Positions 9,696 to 19,942 of a DNA stretch of 34,991 nt are shown here, piece by piece. The position numbers were made by a program, and so were the translations under genes. Under the pieces are notes generated by a model. That model worked only from the letters and a program-made list of their open reading frames with translations, was not told where the DNA came from and made no database searches. Source of the stretch: Gammaproteobacteria bacterium (GTDB lineage Bacteria; Pseudomonadota; Gammaproteobacteria; Arenicellales; Poriferihabitantaceae); assembly GCA_030590945.1 (NCBI GenBank), contig JAUVBY010000012.1, forward strand, positions 1 to 34,991. The letters run 5' to 3'. The first letter of the stretch is position 1. Every line of letters begins with the position of its first letter.

Positions 9696-11255
9696 TCACA
9701 ACTGCTGCTCCGGTACAATTCTCAGAAACCAGGCCGTAAAGCGCCGCCAGGCGCTGGTTAGAGGCTCGCGGGTTTCCACTACTTCCCGGCCGTCTATTGT
9801 CGCGTGCCAGCTGATTTTGCGCTTTTCATCCAGGCTTAGGCGGTAGGCTATAGCAGGGATTATGGCCAGTGCATCATTAGCCATTCTGGCGCCCAACTCC
9901 TCCGAGTCGATCAAAATACCCATCTCGGTATTAATGTCAATCGAGCGCGGATCAAGATTCAGCGAACCCACAAATATTTGCCTGCGGTCGACCAGAATAC
10001 CTTTGGTGTGCAGGGTAAGCGGTTCGCTAAGTGTTGTGTCGCTCGCCTCGACGGTGATCCTGGCGGCATCGGCACGCGCCTCCCATAATTCAACCCCCAT
10101 GTCGAGTAGATCATGTCGATACGATGAATACGCCGAGTGGACCGAGGTGTGGTTGTTGCTTGCTAACGAGTTGGTGATCAATACAATTTTTACTCCTTTT
10201 GCCCGAATCTTCTTCAAAAACTCGATACCGCTTTTGCCCGGGATAAAGTATGGCGTAAATATAATGATCTCCTGTTTGGCCTTATTCAACTCCTTAGCAA
10301 TTTCCGTTATTACGATCTGCTCTGCCGCAGAAATCGCTACCCTGAGTTTGCGCGGGTCATCAACAATCACTCGTGCTTCAGCGATATACGGGTCCAGTTC
10401 GCCCTTCAAGAACTGATGCATCAGGGGTGAATTGACCGCTTCTGCATAAATCGTATCACCGGCCTTCGCCATTTCTGCCCTCAACCGCTCCCAATCCTTT
10501 TGAACAGTTGCCGGGTCAGGCGTTTTATCGATCGCCTCAATGGGTATCGCGAGCTCGTTGTTCCAGTAAGTATCGAACTCGACAGAAACCTCACTCACCA
10601 CCGGCCCGGTCACGAGCATGTCAAAATCAATGAACTCACCTGACGTTTCCAGCTGAAAATATTCGGCCGCGATGTTGCGCCCACCCACAATCGCGGCCTG
10701 ATTATCGACAATAAACGACTTATTGTGCATGCGACGGTTGGCCAGGCTAAAGTGTCCGATATAGTTAAAAACATACAGGCCCTTACGTGAGATGGGATTG
10801 AAAATACGCACCTCTACGTTCGGATGTGCGTTCATGAATGAAAAATAGACATCATCCACCGTGGTAAAAACATCGTCTAGTAGCAATCTGACGCGCACCC
10901 CACGATCGGCCGCTTCGAGTAATTTATCCGTGAATACCAGGCCTGCATTGTCCGGCTTCATGAGAAAATACTGTGCATCAATACCGACCTCGGCCTGACC
11001 CATCAATGCAAGGCGCGCACCAAATGCATCCTCACCTTCAGTAAGTGGATAAAACCCGTTTTCCTGAAGTCGGCCATCACGCCATACCGCACTTTCTTTA
11101 GCCAGATGGGTGCCGCCGGTGTCCGTAAGCGCCACCGTAGACACCCTGGGGTAGTCAAGCGGCACGCTTGCACAGCCAGCCAGAACCACGAGCAATAGCA
11201 GTATCACACTCGATCGAACGAAATTATATTTGGGCATTTCTTTTATAAAGTGCAT
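9696..11255 (-). CDS. phospholipase D-like / cardiolipin synthase C-like lipoprotein
   Basis: Lipobox LVVLAGC; two HKD motifs: HNKSFIVDNQAAIVGGRN and HTKGILVDRRQIFVGSLNLDPRS. Confidence 0.9.
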   Translation of the reverse strand: MHFIKEMPKYNFVRSSVILLLLVVLAGCASVPLDYPRVSTVALTDTGGTHLAKESAVWRDGRLQENGFYPLTEGEDAFGARLALMGQAEVGIDAQYFLMKPDNAGLVFTDKLLEAADRGVRVRLLLDDVFTTVDDVYFSFMNAHPNVEVRIFNPISRKGLYVFNYIGHFSLANRRMHNKSFIVDNQAAIVGGRNIAAEYFQLETSGEFIDFDMLVTGPVVSEVSVEFDTYWNNELAIPIEAIDKTPDPATVQKDWERLRAEMAKAGDTIYAEAVNSPLMHQFLKGELDPYIAEARVIVDDPRKLRVAISAAEQIVITEIAKELNKAKQEIIIFTPYFIPGKSGIEFLKKIRAKGVKIVLITNSLASNNHTSVHSAYSSYRHDLLDMGVELWEARADAARITVEASDTTLSEPLTLHTKGILVDRRQIFVGSLNLDPRSIDINTEMGILIDSEELGARMANDALAIIPAIAYRLSLDEKRKISWHATIDGREVVETREPLTSAWRRFTAWFLRIVPEQQL

Positions 11256-11611
11256 TTAGTCTTCCAATGAATTCAGACCGCTGGTTTAAGCTGAACTTTG
11301 CTCAATTCAAATAATACCGCTATATAGTGCGTATTCTGGCGGCGGTGCTACTACCGTTTTGTAAATAATGGCACTGGCTAAAATTCAATATTTGGCTCTT
11401 AGCCTGGAGATCGTAATAACGACGCTCAAACCATATGAAAACAAGGAAAGCGTAAAACAGTCTGTTGCTATCAAAATACGATCTATAGATTACGGACATC
11501 CCCAGATAAAACCCTATTCAGAGGCAGTATTCATTTTAGGTACAGCATAAAAAGGCTAATCTTCAGCCCTGAGAAGATAACACTCCAAATGTTAGTAAAC
11601 TCCTCGAACCA

Positions 11612-11642
11612 AACCCGGCCTTCCCCTGGCTGGGTTTTTTTT
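11612..11642 (+). terminator. intrinsic terminator pointing on the + strand
   Basis: AACCCGGCC-TTCCCCT-GGCTGGGTT followed by a T run; no confident + strand gene lies upstream of it. Confidence 0.55.
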
Positions 11643-11664
11643 GGGCTGGAGTTTCTCCAGTCTA

Positions 11665-14397
11665 CTACGATGATTTGCTAGTAGGTCCCAGCTTTACCGC
11701 ACAGTACTTAAACTCGGGGATTTTCCCATAGGGATCCAGTGCCTCATTGGTCAGCAGATTTGCAGCCGCCTCAACATAGCAAAAGGGCAGAAACACTTCA
11801 CCCCTTTGCATTGCCGGGGCCGCTCTGACGTGTACCTTCAGCTTTCCGCGTCTCGATTCAAGGCTGATCATCTGACCAGGCTCAAGCTCCAGTTGATGTA
11901 TATCTTCCGGATGCACATCCACCACCGGATAGGGCTCAATTTCATCCAGCACGCTCGCACGCCGGGTCATCGCGCCGGTATGCCAGTGTTCCAGTCGGCG
12001 ACCGGTAATCAGCACAAAGGGGTATTCAAAATCGGGCTGCTCATCGGCGGGGATCAGGCGCGCCGGTACCAGCCTCGCCCTGCCGTTCCCGGTTGGGAAA
12101 TCCTCCGTGAAAACCACGCCCTGACCTGGATCAGATTCATCGCTACACGGGTAGGTTACCGAATCCTGCTGTTCGAGCCGCTCCCAGGATATACCTGCAA
12201 TGCTCGGCATCAGGCTGCGCATTTCTTCATACACTTCGCTCAGGCTTTGATCAAAGGCACGATGCCCCATGCGAATCGCGATTTGCTGGATGATCCAGCT
12301 ATCCGGGCGTGCATCTCCGGGCGGCTTCACAGCCTGACGTCCTTTTTGCACACGCCGGTCGGTATTCGTCACACTCCCGTTTTTCTCCGGCCAGGCGGTG
12401 GCCGGTAAAACCACATCGGCAAAGGCTGTGGTCTCGGTGAGGAAAATATCCTGCACCACGAGGTGTTCAAGTTTGGCCAGCGCGGCCCGAGAATCGTTGA
12501 GATTCGGGTCAGACATCGCGGGGTTTTCGCCCATGATATACATGCCTTTTATGGTACCAGCATGAATGGCATGCATGATTTCCACCACGGTCAAACCGGG
12601 CTGCGGATCCAGCACCGTCTTCCAGGCCGCTTCAAACTTCTTGCGCGCAGCCGCATCGTCCACACGCTGATAATCAGGCAACATCATTGGTATCAGGCCT
12701 GCATCAGAGGCTCCCTGCACATTGTTTTGCCCGCGTAAGGGATGCAAGCCGGTTCCGGGCCGACCGATCTGGCCGCACACCAGGCATAGACTGATCAGGC
12801 AACGCGCGTTATCTGTGCCATGAATATGCTGCGAGACGCCCATGCCCCAGAAAATGATCGCGTTATCCGCCTGTGCATACAAGCGAGCCACCTGACGAAT
12901 TTTCTGCGCGGGTATGCCGCACACTGGCGCCATACTCTCGGGTGAATAGTCTGTCACGTTTTGCTTGATCAACTCAAAATCAGAAGTGCGCTGCTGAATA
13001 AATTCCTCGTCAATTAACTGCTCTTCAATGACGGTAAACAACATGGCATTCAGCAGCGCCACATCAGAATCAGGTTTGAATTGCAGGAAATGATCCGCCG
13101 CATTGGCCAGTTCAATACGCCTGGGGTCGATCACCACCAGGGTTTTCCCGGCACATTGTTCCTGTTTGATGAACGTCGCGGCTACAGGATGGTTGCCGGT
13201 AGTGTTAGAGCCAATCACCAGAATTAGATCTGCGTGCTGAACATCTTCGACCTGGTTTGATACCGCGCCCGAACCCACGCCTTCAAGCAGCGCCGCTACG
13301 CTAGAGGCGTGGCACAAACGCGTGCAATGATCCACATTGTTATTGCCAAATGCCGTGCGAACCAGCTTTTGGAATAAATAGGCCTCTTCGTTGCTGCCTT
13401 TGGCTGAACCAAATCCTGCCAGAGATTCAAACCCTTCATTCTCGCGCAATGCCAACAGCGCATCGGCGGCGAAATCCAGCGCTTCATCCCAGCTTGCCTC
13501 GCGAAACATTTTGCCGGGGTCAGCGGGATCAAAGAACTCATTCATGCCTTTGGGAATATCCTTGTGACGAATCAGCGGCCGCTGCAGGCGTTCAGGATGA
13601 TGAATATAGTCAAAGCCGTAACGCCCTTTGACACATAAGCGGTTATGGTTTGCCGGGCCATCGCGGCCGTCAACCTTGATGATTCGCTCATCTTTGACAT
13701 GAAACGTCAGCAGGCAGCCTACGCCACAATAAGGACAAACTGAATCGACCTGCCTATCGGCTTGCAGCAGATCGACGCCCCCCTTATTGCTCAAAGCGCC
13801 AGTCGGGCACGCCTGAACACATTCTCCACACCCCACGCAACGGCTGTCACCCAGATCATCGTTCAGATCAAACACGATTTGTGCTTTATCACCGCGATGT
13901 GCCATGCCGATAATATTATTAACCTGTACTTCGCGGCAGGCACGCACGCAACGCGTGCACAGGATGCAGGCATCGGACTGGAACGCGATGGCCGGATGGC
14001 TGGTATCACTGACTGTATCTTCTGTTTCTTGCCCTGTACGACCTTCAGCACCCGCCTTGGCTTGCCAGTGCCTGAGCTCATCCTTATTGGAATACACTTC
14101 GCTGCTCAGGGTCGAATCAAGCATATTCAGCACCCCGTTTTGCGCGCGTTTGGCGCGTTGTGAGGTGGTGCTGACCACCATACCTTCAGTGGGTGCGCGC
14201 CGGCACGATGGCGCCAGCGTACGTTCGCCCTCTATCTCTACTACGCAGGCGCGGCAATTTCCGTCGGCGCGTTGATCCGGGTGGTAACACAAATTCGGCA
14301 CATCGATTTCAAGACGCTTACACACATCCAGCAGGCTTTCTTTCGCTCCGGCACTGACCGATTTACCGTTTAGTTCAAAGTGAATATCAGGCATCAC
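11665..14397 (-). CDS. fdsA: NAD-dependent formate dehydrogenase alpha subunit (molybdopterin oxidoreductase)
   Basis: N-terminal 2Fe-2S (CYHPDQRADGNCRACVVEIEG), ferredoxin-like cysteine clusters (CILCTRCVRAC, CVGCGECVQACPTG), CPYCGVGC, active-site region VDHCTRLCHASS (Cys form), C-terminal molybdopterin-binding domain. Confidence 0.93.
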   Translation of the reverse strand: MMPDIHFELNGKSVSAGAKESLLDVCKRLEIDVPNLCYHPDQRADGNCRACVVEIEGERTLAPSCRRAPTEGMVVSTTSQRAKRAQNGVLNMLDSTLSSEVYSNKDELRHWQAKAGAEGRTGQETEDTVSDTSHPAIAFQSDACILCTRCVRACREVQVNNIIGMAHRGDKAQIVFDLNDDLGDSRCVGCGECVQACPTGALSNKGGVDLLQADRQVDSVCPYCGVGCLLTFHVKDERIIKVDGRDGPANHNRLCVKGRYGFDYIHHPERLQRPLIRHKDIPKGMNEFFDPADPGKMFREASWDEALDFAADALLALRENEGFESLAGFGSAKGSNEEAYLFQKLVRTAFGNNNVDHCTRLCHASSVAALLEGVGSGAVSNQVEDVQHADLILVIGSNTTGNHPVAATFIKQEQCAGKTLVVIDPRRIELANAADHFLQFKPDSDVALLNAMLFTVIEEQLIDEEFIQQRTSDFELIKQNVTDYSPESMAPVCGIPAQKIRQVARLYAQADNAIIFWGMGVSQHIHGTDNARCLISLCLVCGQIGRPGTGLHPLRGQNNVQGASDAGLIPMMLPDYQRVDDAAARKKFEAAWKTVLDPQPGLTVVEIMHAIHAGTIKGMYIMGENPAMSDPNLNDSRAALAKLEHLVVQDIFLTETTAFADVVLPATAWPEKNGSVTNTDRRVQKGRQAVKPPGDARPDSWIIQQIAIRMGHRAFDQSLSEVYEEMRSLMPSIAGISWERLEQQDSVTYPCSDESDPGQGVVFTEDFPTGNGRARLVPARLIPADEQPDFEYPFVLITGRRLEHWHTGAMTRRASVLDEIEPYPVVDVHPEDIHQLELEPGQMISLESRRGKLKVHVRAAPAMQRGEVFLPFCYVEAAANLLTNEALDPYGKIPEFKYCAVKLGPTSKSS

Positions 14398-16063
14398 TCA
14401 CCTCATGCGAAAAATATTTGACCACACAGCGCAGCGGATTCGGTGCTGCCTGGCCCAGACCGCAAATGGAGGCATCCTCCATCACGCAGCAAAGCGTTTC
14501 AAGTTCTTCCCCGGGCCACACTGCCTGCTGCATTATCTCAGACGCGCGTACGGTTCCAACCCGGCATGGCGTACACTGACCGCAAGATTCATGCGCAAAA
14601 AACTGCATTGCGTTGAGCGCTATATCGCGCGCCCGGTCATGACGGGAAAATACGATCACCGCTGCCGAGCCTATAAAGCAACCGTGTTTTTGCAGGGTAT
14701 CAAAATCCAGCGGCTCGTCGCCCAATGTTGCGGGCAAAATTCCACCTGAAGCGCCGCCCGGTAAATAGCCGTAAAACTCGTGGCCTTCAAGCATGCCACC
14801 TGCATAGTCTTCTATTAGCTCCCGCACGGTGGTGCCCGCGGGTGCCAGATAAACGCCCGGATTATTAACCCGCCCGCTCAGGGAATATCGACGTAAACCA
14901 CTGCGCCCGTGCGCGCCATAGCTCTGATACCAGTCAACGCCATTTCTCAGGATCTCCGGCACCCACATCAATGTTTCTGCATTGTGCTCCAGCGTGGGCA
15001 AACCATACAAACCCTGTTCCGCAATATATGGAGGGCGCTGGCGCGGCAAGCCACGCTTGCCTTCAATAGATTCGAGCATCGCCGATTCCTCGCCACAGAT
15101 ATACGCGCCCGCACCGCGGCGTATTTGCAGCTCTGGAAGGGGAAATTCGGCCCATTCACGCAAGGCTTCTATTTCCGTTTTCAATGAGGCCAGAATCGCT
15201 GGATATTCATCTCGCACATACAATACGCATTGCGTGCTTTCAATGGCCCAGGCAGCGATTAGTAAACCTTCGAGCAATGCGTGAGGCTGCTGCTCCAGCT
15301 CATGGCGATCTTTAAAAGTGCCGGGCTCCCCTTCATCAATATTCACCGCGATCCAACGGGGTTTGGATTGCTGACTAAGAATCTGCCATTTCCGCCCTAC
15401 CGGAAAGCCTGCACCCCCCAGGCCTCGCAAATTCGCGTCTGCAAGCGTCTGGATAATATCTTCTGTCGAATGTTCTCCCGCGAGGCAAGCCCGGTAAAAA
15501 TCATAACCGCCTTCCTTGATATAAGTCTCCAGTGCGGCAGGCAGGTCAGGACAGCTATGCTGTTTCTCTTCAATCACCTGTTCAATCCGCTGCGGACTGG
15601 CACAGCTCACCGGTTGTTGCCCCACCACCGCGACCGGGGCAGTATCACAGCGCCCCACGCAGGGCACACGCTGGATACGTACGCGATCAGGCAGGGAACT
15701 GTTTTCCAATTCTTCAATCAGTTTTTCGGCGCCCGCCAGCATACAGCTAATGGAATCGCATACGCGCACAGTGAGCGTAGCAGGATTTTGCTCATCATCT
15801 TCAAGCACATCAAAATGATGATAAAACGTGGCCACTTCGTAGACTTCAACTGGCGCGAGGTTCATCCATTCAGCCAGTGCAAGCAAATGCGCCTTGCGCA
15901 GGCAGCCATACTGATCCTGAATCAGGTGCAGAAACTCGATCAACAACTCGCGTTGTGGTGTTTCGTTTTTCAACAGAGACTCCATTTCAAGCCTGGCCTG
16001 CGGGCTAATTGGCCGGCCCTTGGGGCGCCAGAATTTGTTGCGTTTTGTCTTATTTCTACCCAT
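14387..16063 (-). CDS. fdsB: formate dehydrogenase fused gamma/beta subunit (NuoE-like + NuoF-like)
   Basis: N-terminal NuoE-like 2Fe-2S thioredoxin fold (VRVCDSISCMLAGAEKL..VPCVGRCDTAPV) followed by NuoF-like FMN/NADH domain (GRGLGGAGFPVGRKW-like LRGLGGAGFPVGRKW, INVDEGEPGTFKDR, ESCGQCTPCRVGT). Confidence 0.92.
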   Translation of the reverse strand: MGRNKTKRNKFWRPKGRPISPQARLEMESLLKNETPQRELLIEFLHLIQDQYGCLRKAHLLALAEWMNLAPVEVYEVATFYHHFDVLEDDEQNPATLTVRVCDSISCMLAGAEKLIEELENSSLPDRVRIQRVPCVGRCDTAPVAVVGQQPVSCASPQRIEQVIEEKQHSCPDLPAALETYIKEGGYDFYRACLAGEHSTEDIIQTLADANLRGLGGAGFPVGRKWQILSQQSKPRWIAVNIDEGEPGTFKDRHELEQQPHALLEGLLIAAWAIESTQCVLYVRDEYPAILASLKTEIEALREWAEFPLPELQIRRGAGAYICGEESAMLESIEGKRGLPRQRPPYIAEQGLYGLPTLEHNAETLMWVPEILRNGVDWYQSYGAHGRSGLRRYSLSGRVNNPGVYLAPAGTTVRELIEDYAGGMLEGHEFYGYLPGGASGGILPATLGDEPLDFDTLQKHGCFIGSAAVIVFSRHDRARDIALNAMQFFAHESCGQCTPCRVGTVRASEIMQQAVWPGEELETLCCVMEDASICGLGQAAPNPLRCVVKYFSHEVSDA

Positions 16064-16259
16064 GGCGCAATCGTACACGCCTGCCACAAATTGGAAACTG
16101 TGATGTCGCATTTATACAAGTGCGCGCCACCGGAGCTGCAAGTGAATAATACTACGGCGCGGGTAAGCATAAACTTGACGCATCTATTCCATTTTACCTG
16201 CTATAAAAGGGGTATTGTCAGCATCTAATTTAACCGCCATATCAATTGGAGTTTTCGTC

Positions 16260-17951
16260 ATGCCAACAGAACAGCATATTAATCCCCTGTCAGACATTGA
16301 AATCGCGCGGCAGGCAGACATGCAGCCCATTCAGGAGATTGCTGACAAGCTCGGTATCGATGAAGAGCACGTGTTTCCCTACGGCAAACATCGCGCCAAA
16401 ATTGAACGGGAATATCTCGAATCATTGGACGGCCGCCCCGACGGAAAACTCATTCTGGTTGCGGGGATCACCCCGACGGCAGCGGGCGAAGGCAAAACCA
16501 CCACGTCCGTCGGTCTGGGTGATGCGCTCACACGTATCGGGAAAAATGCCATGATCTGCCTGCGCGAACCTTCTCTTGGTCCCTGTTTTGGGATGAAAGG
16601 TGGCGCGGCGGGTGGCGGTTACGCCCAGGTGGTGCCCATGGAGCAAATCAATTTGCATTTTAACGGTGATTTTCACGCCATCAGCGCAGCGCACAACCTT
16701 CTATCCGCTATGGTCGACAACCATATTTACTGGGGCAACGAACTGGAAATAGATAGTCGCAAAGTAAGCTGGGGGCGCGTAGTGGACATGAATGATCGCG
16801 CGCTGCGCCAAATCACCAATGGCCTGGGTGGCACGGTCAATGGTTTCCCGCGCACCGACCATTACGACATTACTGTGGCCTCCGAGGTCATGGCTATTTT
16901 TTGCCTTGCCAACGATCTAAAAGATTTGCAACAGCGCCTGGGCGACATCATCGTGGCCTACACGCGAAAGGGCAAACCCGTATACGCGCGCGATTTGAAA
17001 GCAGATGGCGCGATGACTACGCTGCTTAAAGATGCGATTCAACCCAACCTGGTTCAGACCATGGAAGGCACACCGTGTTTTATCCATGGCGGCCCCTTCG
17101 CCAATATTGCACACGGCTGTAATACAGTAATCGCCACCAGATCCGCACTGAAACACGCCGACTACGTAATAACTGAAGCGGGGTTTGGCGCTGATCTCGG
17201 AGCCGAGAAATTTTTTGATATCAAAATGCGCAAATCCGGCTTAAGGCCCAATGCTGCGGTCATAGTCGCGACCATACGCGCCCTGAAAATGCACGGCGGT
17301 GTGGGCACGAAAGAACTGGGCGAGGAAAATCTTGAAGCGCTTGAAATCGGATTTTCCAACCTTAAACGCCATGTTACCAATACACGAAAATTCGGCGTGC
17401 CCGTGCTGGTCGCGCTGAACCGCTTCAACGCAGATACCGAAGCCGAACGCGAACTCCTGCTTACGCTATGCGAAAAAAGCGGTATCAACGCGGTTGAATC
17501 CGACCACTGGGCAATGGGCAGCGAAGGCAGCGAAGCGCTCGGGCGGGCGGTGATCAAAATGATCGATGAAGAACCCTGCGAGTTTGAATTTTTATACAAT
17601 ACGCAACTTAGCCTGTGGGGCAAAACCCGTACTATCGCTCAGGAACTATACGGCGCAGAAGACATTATCGCCGACAAAGCGGTACGTACGCAGTTCGAGA
17701 AACTACAGAAATCGCATGGGAATCTGCCCATTTGCATTGCCAAAACGCCGTTATCATTTAGTACCGACCCCTTGCTCAAGAATGCGCCGAGCGGCCACGT
17801 GGTACCAATACGGGAAATACGTCTTTCCGCCGGCGCTGGATTCGTGGTGGTGATATGCGGTGATATCATGACCATGCCGGGCCTGCCAAGGCATCCGGCG
17901 GCAGAGAATATCTTTGTCAACGAAGACGGGCTGGTAGAAGGGCTATTTTAG
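16260..17951 (+). CDS. fhs: formate-tetrahydrofolate ligase
   Basis: [71 protein letters not shown]-like TTGGAG upstream of the ATG at 16260. Confidence 0.95.
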   Translation: MPTEQHINPLSDIEIARQADMQPIQEIADKLGIDEEHVFPYGKHRAKIEREYLESLDGRPDGKLILVAGITPTAAGEGKTTTSVGLGDALTRIGKNAMICLREPSLGPCFGMKGGAAGGGYAQVVPMEQINLHFNGDFHAISAAHNLLSAMVDNHIYWGNELEIDSRKVSWGRVVDMNDRALRQITNGLGGTVNGFPRTDHYDITVASEVMAIFCLANDLKDLQQRLGDIIVAYTRKGKPVYARDLKADGAMTTLLKDAIQPNLVQTMEGTPCFIHGGPFANIAHGCNTVIATRSALKHADYVITEAGFGADLGAEKFFDIKMRKSGLRPNAAVIVATIRALKMHGGVGTKELGEENLEALEIGFSNLKRHVTNTRKFGVPVLVALNRFNADTEAERELLLTLCEKSGINAVESDHWAMGSEGSEALGRAVIKMIDEEPCEFEFLYNTQLSLWGKTRTIAQELYGAEDIIADKAVRTQFEKLQKSHGNLPICIAKTPLSFSTDPLLKNAPSGHVVPIREIRLSAGAGFVVVICGDIMTMPGLPRHPAAENIFVNEDGLVEGLF

Positions 17952-18025
17952 GCAAAATTTACGAATCCTTTACCAATCGATTCTGGACATATAGTACCCA
18001 TTCCCCCTAAACTTACGTCCATAAT

Positions 18026-18096
18026 GTAGGGTGGATAAGCACGAGCGCATCCACCGATTAAAAAATGGTGGATGCGCTCGCGCTTATCCACCCTAC
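18026..18096. repeat. long palindromic intergenic repeat (30-bp arms, 11-nt loop)
   Basis: GTAGGGTGGATAAGCACGAGCGCATCCACC-gattaaaaaat-GGTGGATGCGCTCGCGCTTATCCACCCTAC; arms pair at 29 of 30 positions. Confidence 0.9.
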
Positions 18097-18119
18097 ACGT
18101 ACCTTCGAGTGATTCCAAT

Positions 18120-18869
18120 ATGAAAGTTCTGGTTGCAGTAAAACGCGTGGTTGATTTCAACGTGCGCGTTCGAGTCAAATCCGACGGCAGTGGTGTTGAT
18201 ATAGACAACGTCAAAATGTCGATGAACCCGTTTGATGAAAGCGCGATTGAAGAAGCCTTGCGTATGCGCGAAGCGGGCATTGCCTCTGAAGTTATCGCGG
18301 TATCGATCGGCGGCACAAAATCGCAGGAAACGCTGCGCACTGCGCTTGCCATGGGAGCGGACCGCGCCATCCACCTGGAATCTACCGACCCGGTTGAACC
18401 TCTGGGCGTCGCTAAACTACTGACCAAAATTGTAGAGCAGGAATCACCTGAAGTGGTGATTCTCGGCAAACAGGCCATCGATGACGACAGCAATCAGACC
18501 GGGCAAATGCTCGCTGCATTGCTCGATTGGCCCCAGGGCAGTTTTGCCTCAAAAGCGGTGTTTGATGGAAACAATCTGAGCCTGACCCGGGAAACCGACA
18601 GTGGTCTTGAGACACTGTCCATCACCCTGCCGGCGGTGATCACCACCGACTTGCGCTTGAATGAACCACGCTATCCTAAATTACCCGACATCATGAAGGC
18701 CAGAAAAAAACCCATCGATACCCACGATGCAGCCTCTATGGGAGTGGATATTGCGCCCCGCCTTACAGTATTAAACGTCACCGAGCCACCCGCGCGCGAA
18801 CCGGGCATCAAAGTGGCTAATGCAGCCGAACTCATCGATAAACTTAAAAACGAAACGGGGGTCATCTAA
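18120..18869 (+). CDS. etfB: electron transfer flavoprotein beta subunit
   Basis: [66 protein letters not shown]. Confidence 0.94.
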   Translation: MKVLVAVKRVVDFNVRVRVKSDGSGVDIDNVKMSMNPFDESAIEEALRMREAGIASEVIAVSIGGTKSQETLRTALAMGADRAIHLESTDPVEPLGVAKLLTKIVEQESPEVVILGKQAIDDDSNQTGQMLAALLDWPQGSFASKAVFDGNNLSLTRETDSGLETLSITLPAVITTDLRLNEPRYPKLPDIMKARKKPIDTHDAASMGVDIAPRLTVLNVTEPPAREPGIKVANAAELIDKLKNETGVI

Positions 18870-19798
18870 TGTCTATTTTAGTTGTTGCAGAACACGATAA
18901 TGCCTCGCTGAACCCGAGCACACTGAATACGATTAGCGCCGCAGCGCAAATCGGTGGCGAGATTGATCTACTGGTTGCCGGCCTGGACGCGAGTGCGGTG
19001 GTGGATGCTGCCAAAGCAGTAAACGGAATTAGTAAAGTAATCAGCGCCAACCATGAAGCACTGGGCGATGGCCTGGCTGAGAATATTGCCTGGCTGGTTA
19101 AAGGCCTTGCCAAAGACTACAGTCATATCCTCGTATCGGCATCAAATTTCGGAAAAAACTTTATGCCGCGTGTTGCCGCCATGCTGGACATGATGCAAAT
19201 ATCGGATATTACCGAAGTGGTGGCAGATGATACCTTCGTACGACCAATCTACGCGGGCAACGCCCTGCAAACCGTGCAAAGCAGTGATGCAATCAAGCTC
19301 ATCACGGTACGCACAACGGCCTTTGACCAGATCCCGGATAACGGAGGCTCTGCTGAAGTCATCGACACAGAGGTTGACGAAGCCTTTGGCCGCATTCAGT
19401 TTGTCAGCCGCGATGTAACCGAATCCGAACGTCCTGATTTGGCCTCAGCCAAAATCGTGATTTCAGGCGGGCGCGGCGTAGGCAGCAAGGAAGATTTCGC
19501 ACTCATTGAACAACTCGCTGAAAAACTCAACGCCGCTGTCGGCGCATCGCGCGCGGCGGTGGATGCCGGATATGCGCCCAACGACTACCAGGTCGGGCAA
19601 ACCGGAAAGGTCGTTGCCCCGGATTTATATATTGCAGTCGGAATATCCGGCGCCATTCAGCACCTGGCGGGCATGAAAGAAAGTAAGGTTATCGTGGCGA
19701 TTAACAAAGACGAAGACGCGCCGATATTTAATGTCGCTGATTACGGCATTGTGGCGGATTTGTTTGATGTAGTGCCCGAGCTGATTGAGGCATTGTAA
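18869..19798 (+). CDS. etfA: electron transfer flavoprotein alpha subunit
   Basis: C-terminal FAD-binding signature ISGGRGVGSKEDF..LAEKLNAAVGASRAAVDAGYAPNDYQVGQTGKVVAPDLYIAVGISGAIQHLAGM. Confidence 0.95.
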   Translation: MSILVVAEHDNASLNPSTLNTISAAAQIGGEIDLLVAGLDASAVVDAAKAVNGISKVISANHEALGDGLAENIAWLVKGLAKDYSHILVSASNFGKNFMPRVAAMLDMMQISDITEVVADDTFVRPIYAGNALQTVQSSDAIKLITVRTTAFDQIPDNGGSAEVIDTEVDEAFGRIQFVSRDVTESERPDLASAKIVISGGRGVGSKEDFALIEQLAEKLNAAVGASRAAVDAGYAPNDYQVGQTGKVVAPDLYIAVGISGAIQHLAGMKESKVIVAINKDEDAPIFNVADYGIVADLFDVVPELIEAL

Positions 19799-19811
19799 AA
19801 CTCAGAGTACA

Positions 19812-19939
19812 ATACCTCCCCCTTTGTCAAAGGGGGACTGCGGGGGATTTGATGTGCTTTACTTACTGAAAACGCTCTACTTTTGTCTCGCCTCGTTAAA
19901 TCTCCCCCAACCCCTCTTTGTTAAAGAGGGGGGTTATTG
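19812..19939. repeat. compound palindromic intergenic element with a hairpin in each arm (MITE/REP-like)
   Basis: Left arm AATACCTCCCCCTTTGTCAAAGGGGGACTGCGGGGGATTT; right arm AAATCTCCCCCAACCCCTCTTTGTTAAAGAGGGGGGTTATT; the arms are imperfect reverse complements and each folds on itself. Confidence 0.75.
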
Positions 19940-19942
19940 AGA

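Noticed and set aside
11368-11550. 60-aa + strand ORF
   Set aside because: No clear Shine-Dalgarno and no recognisable motif; kept only as part of the question about the orphan terminator.
11806-14275. Several + strand ORFs of 90-200 aa (11806-12408, 12463-12738, 13350-13631, 13762-14163, 13904-14275)
   Set aside because: Antisense shadows of the formate dehydrogenase alpha subunit; typical frame artefacts in GC-rich coding DNA.
15281-16228. 315-aa + strand ORF
   Set aside because: Entirely antisense to the clearly coding fused FDH subunit and running into the fhs promoter; composition is His/Arg/Cys-rich and has no recognisable motif.
16064-16259. Riboswitch (for example a THF riboswitch) upstream of fhs
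   Set aside because: I could not find a convincing conserved core or pseudoknot pairing by eye; a covariance-model search would be required.
19812-19939. CRISPR-like repeat structure
   Set aside because: Only two inverted, self-complementary arms and no regularly spaced direct repeats; fits a palindromic intergenic element instead.
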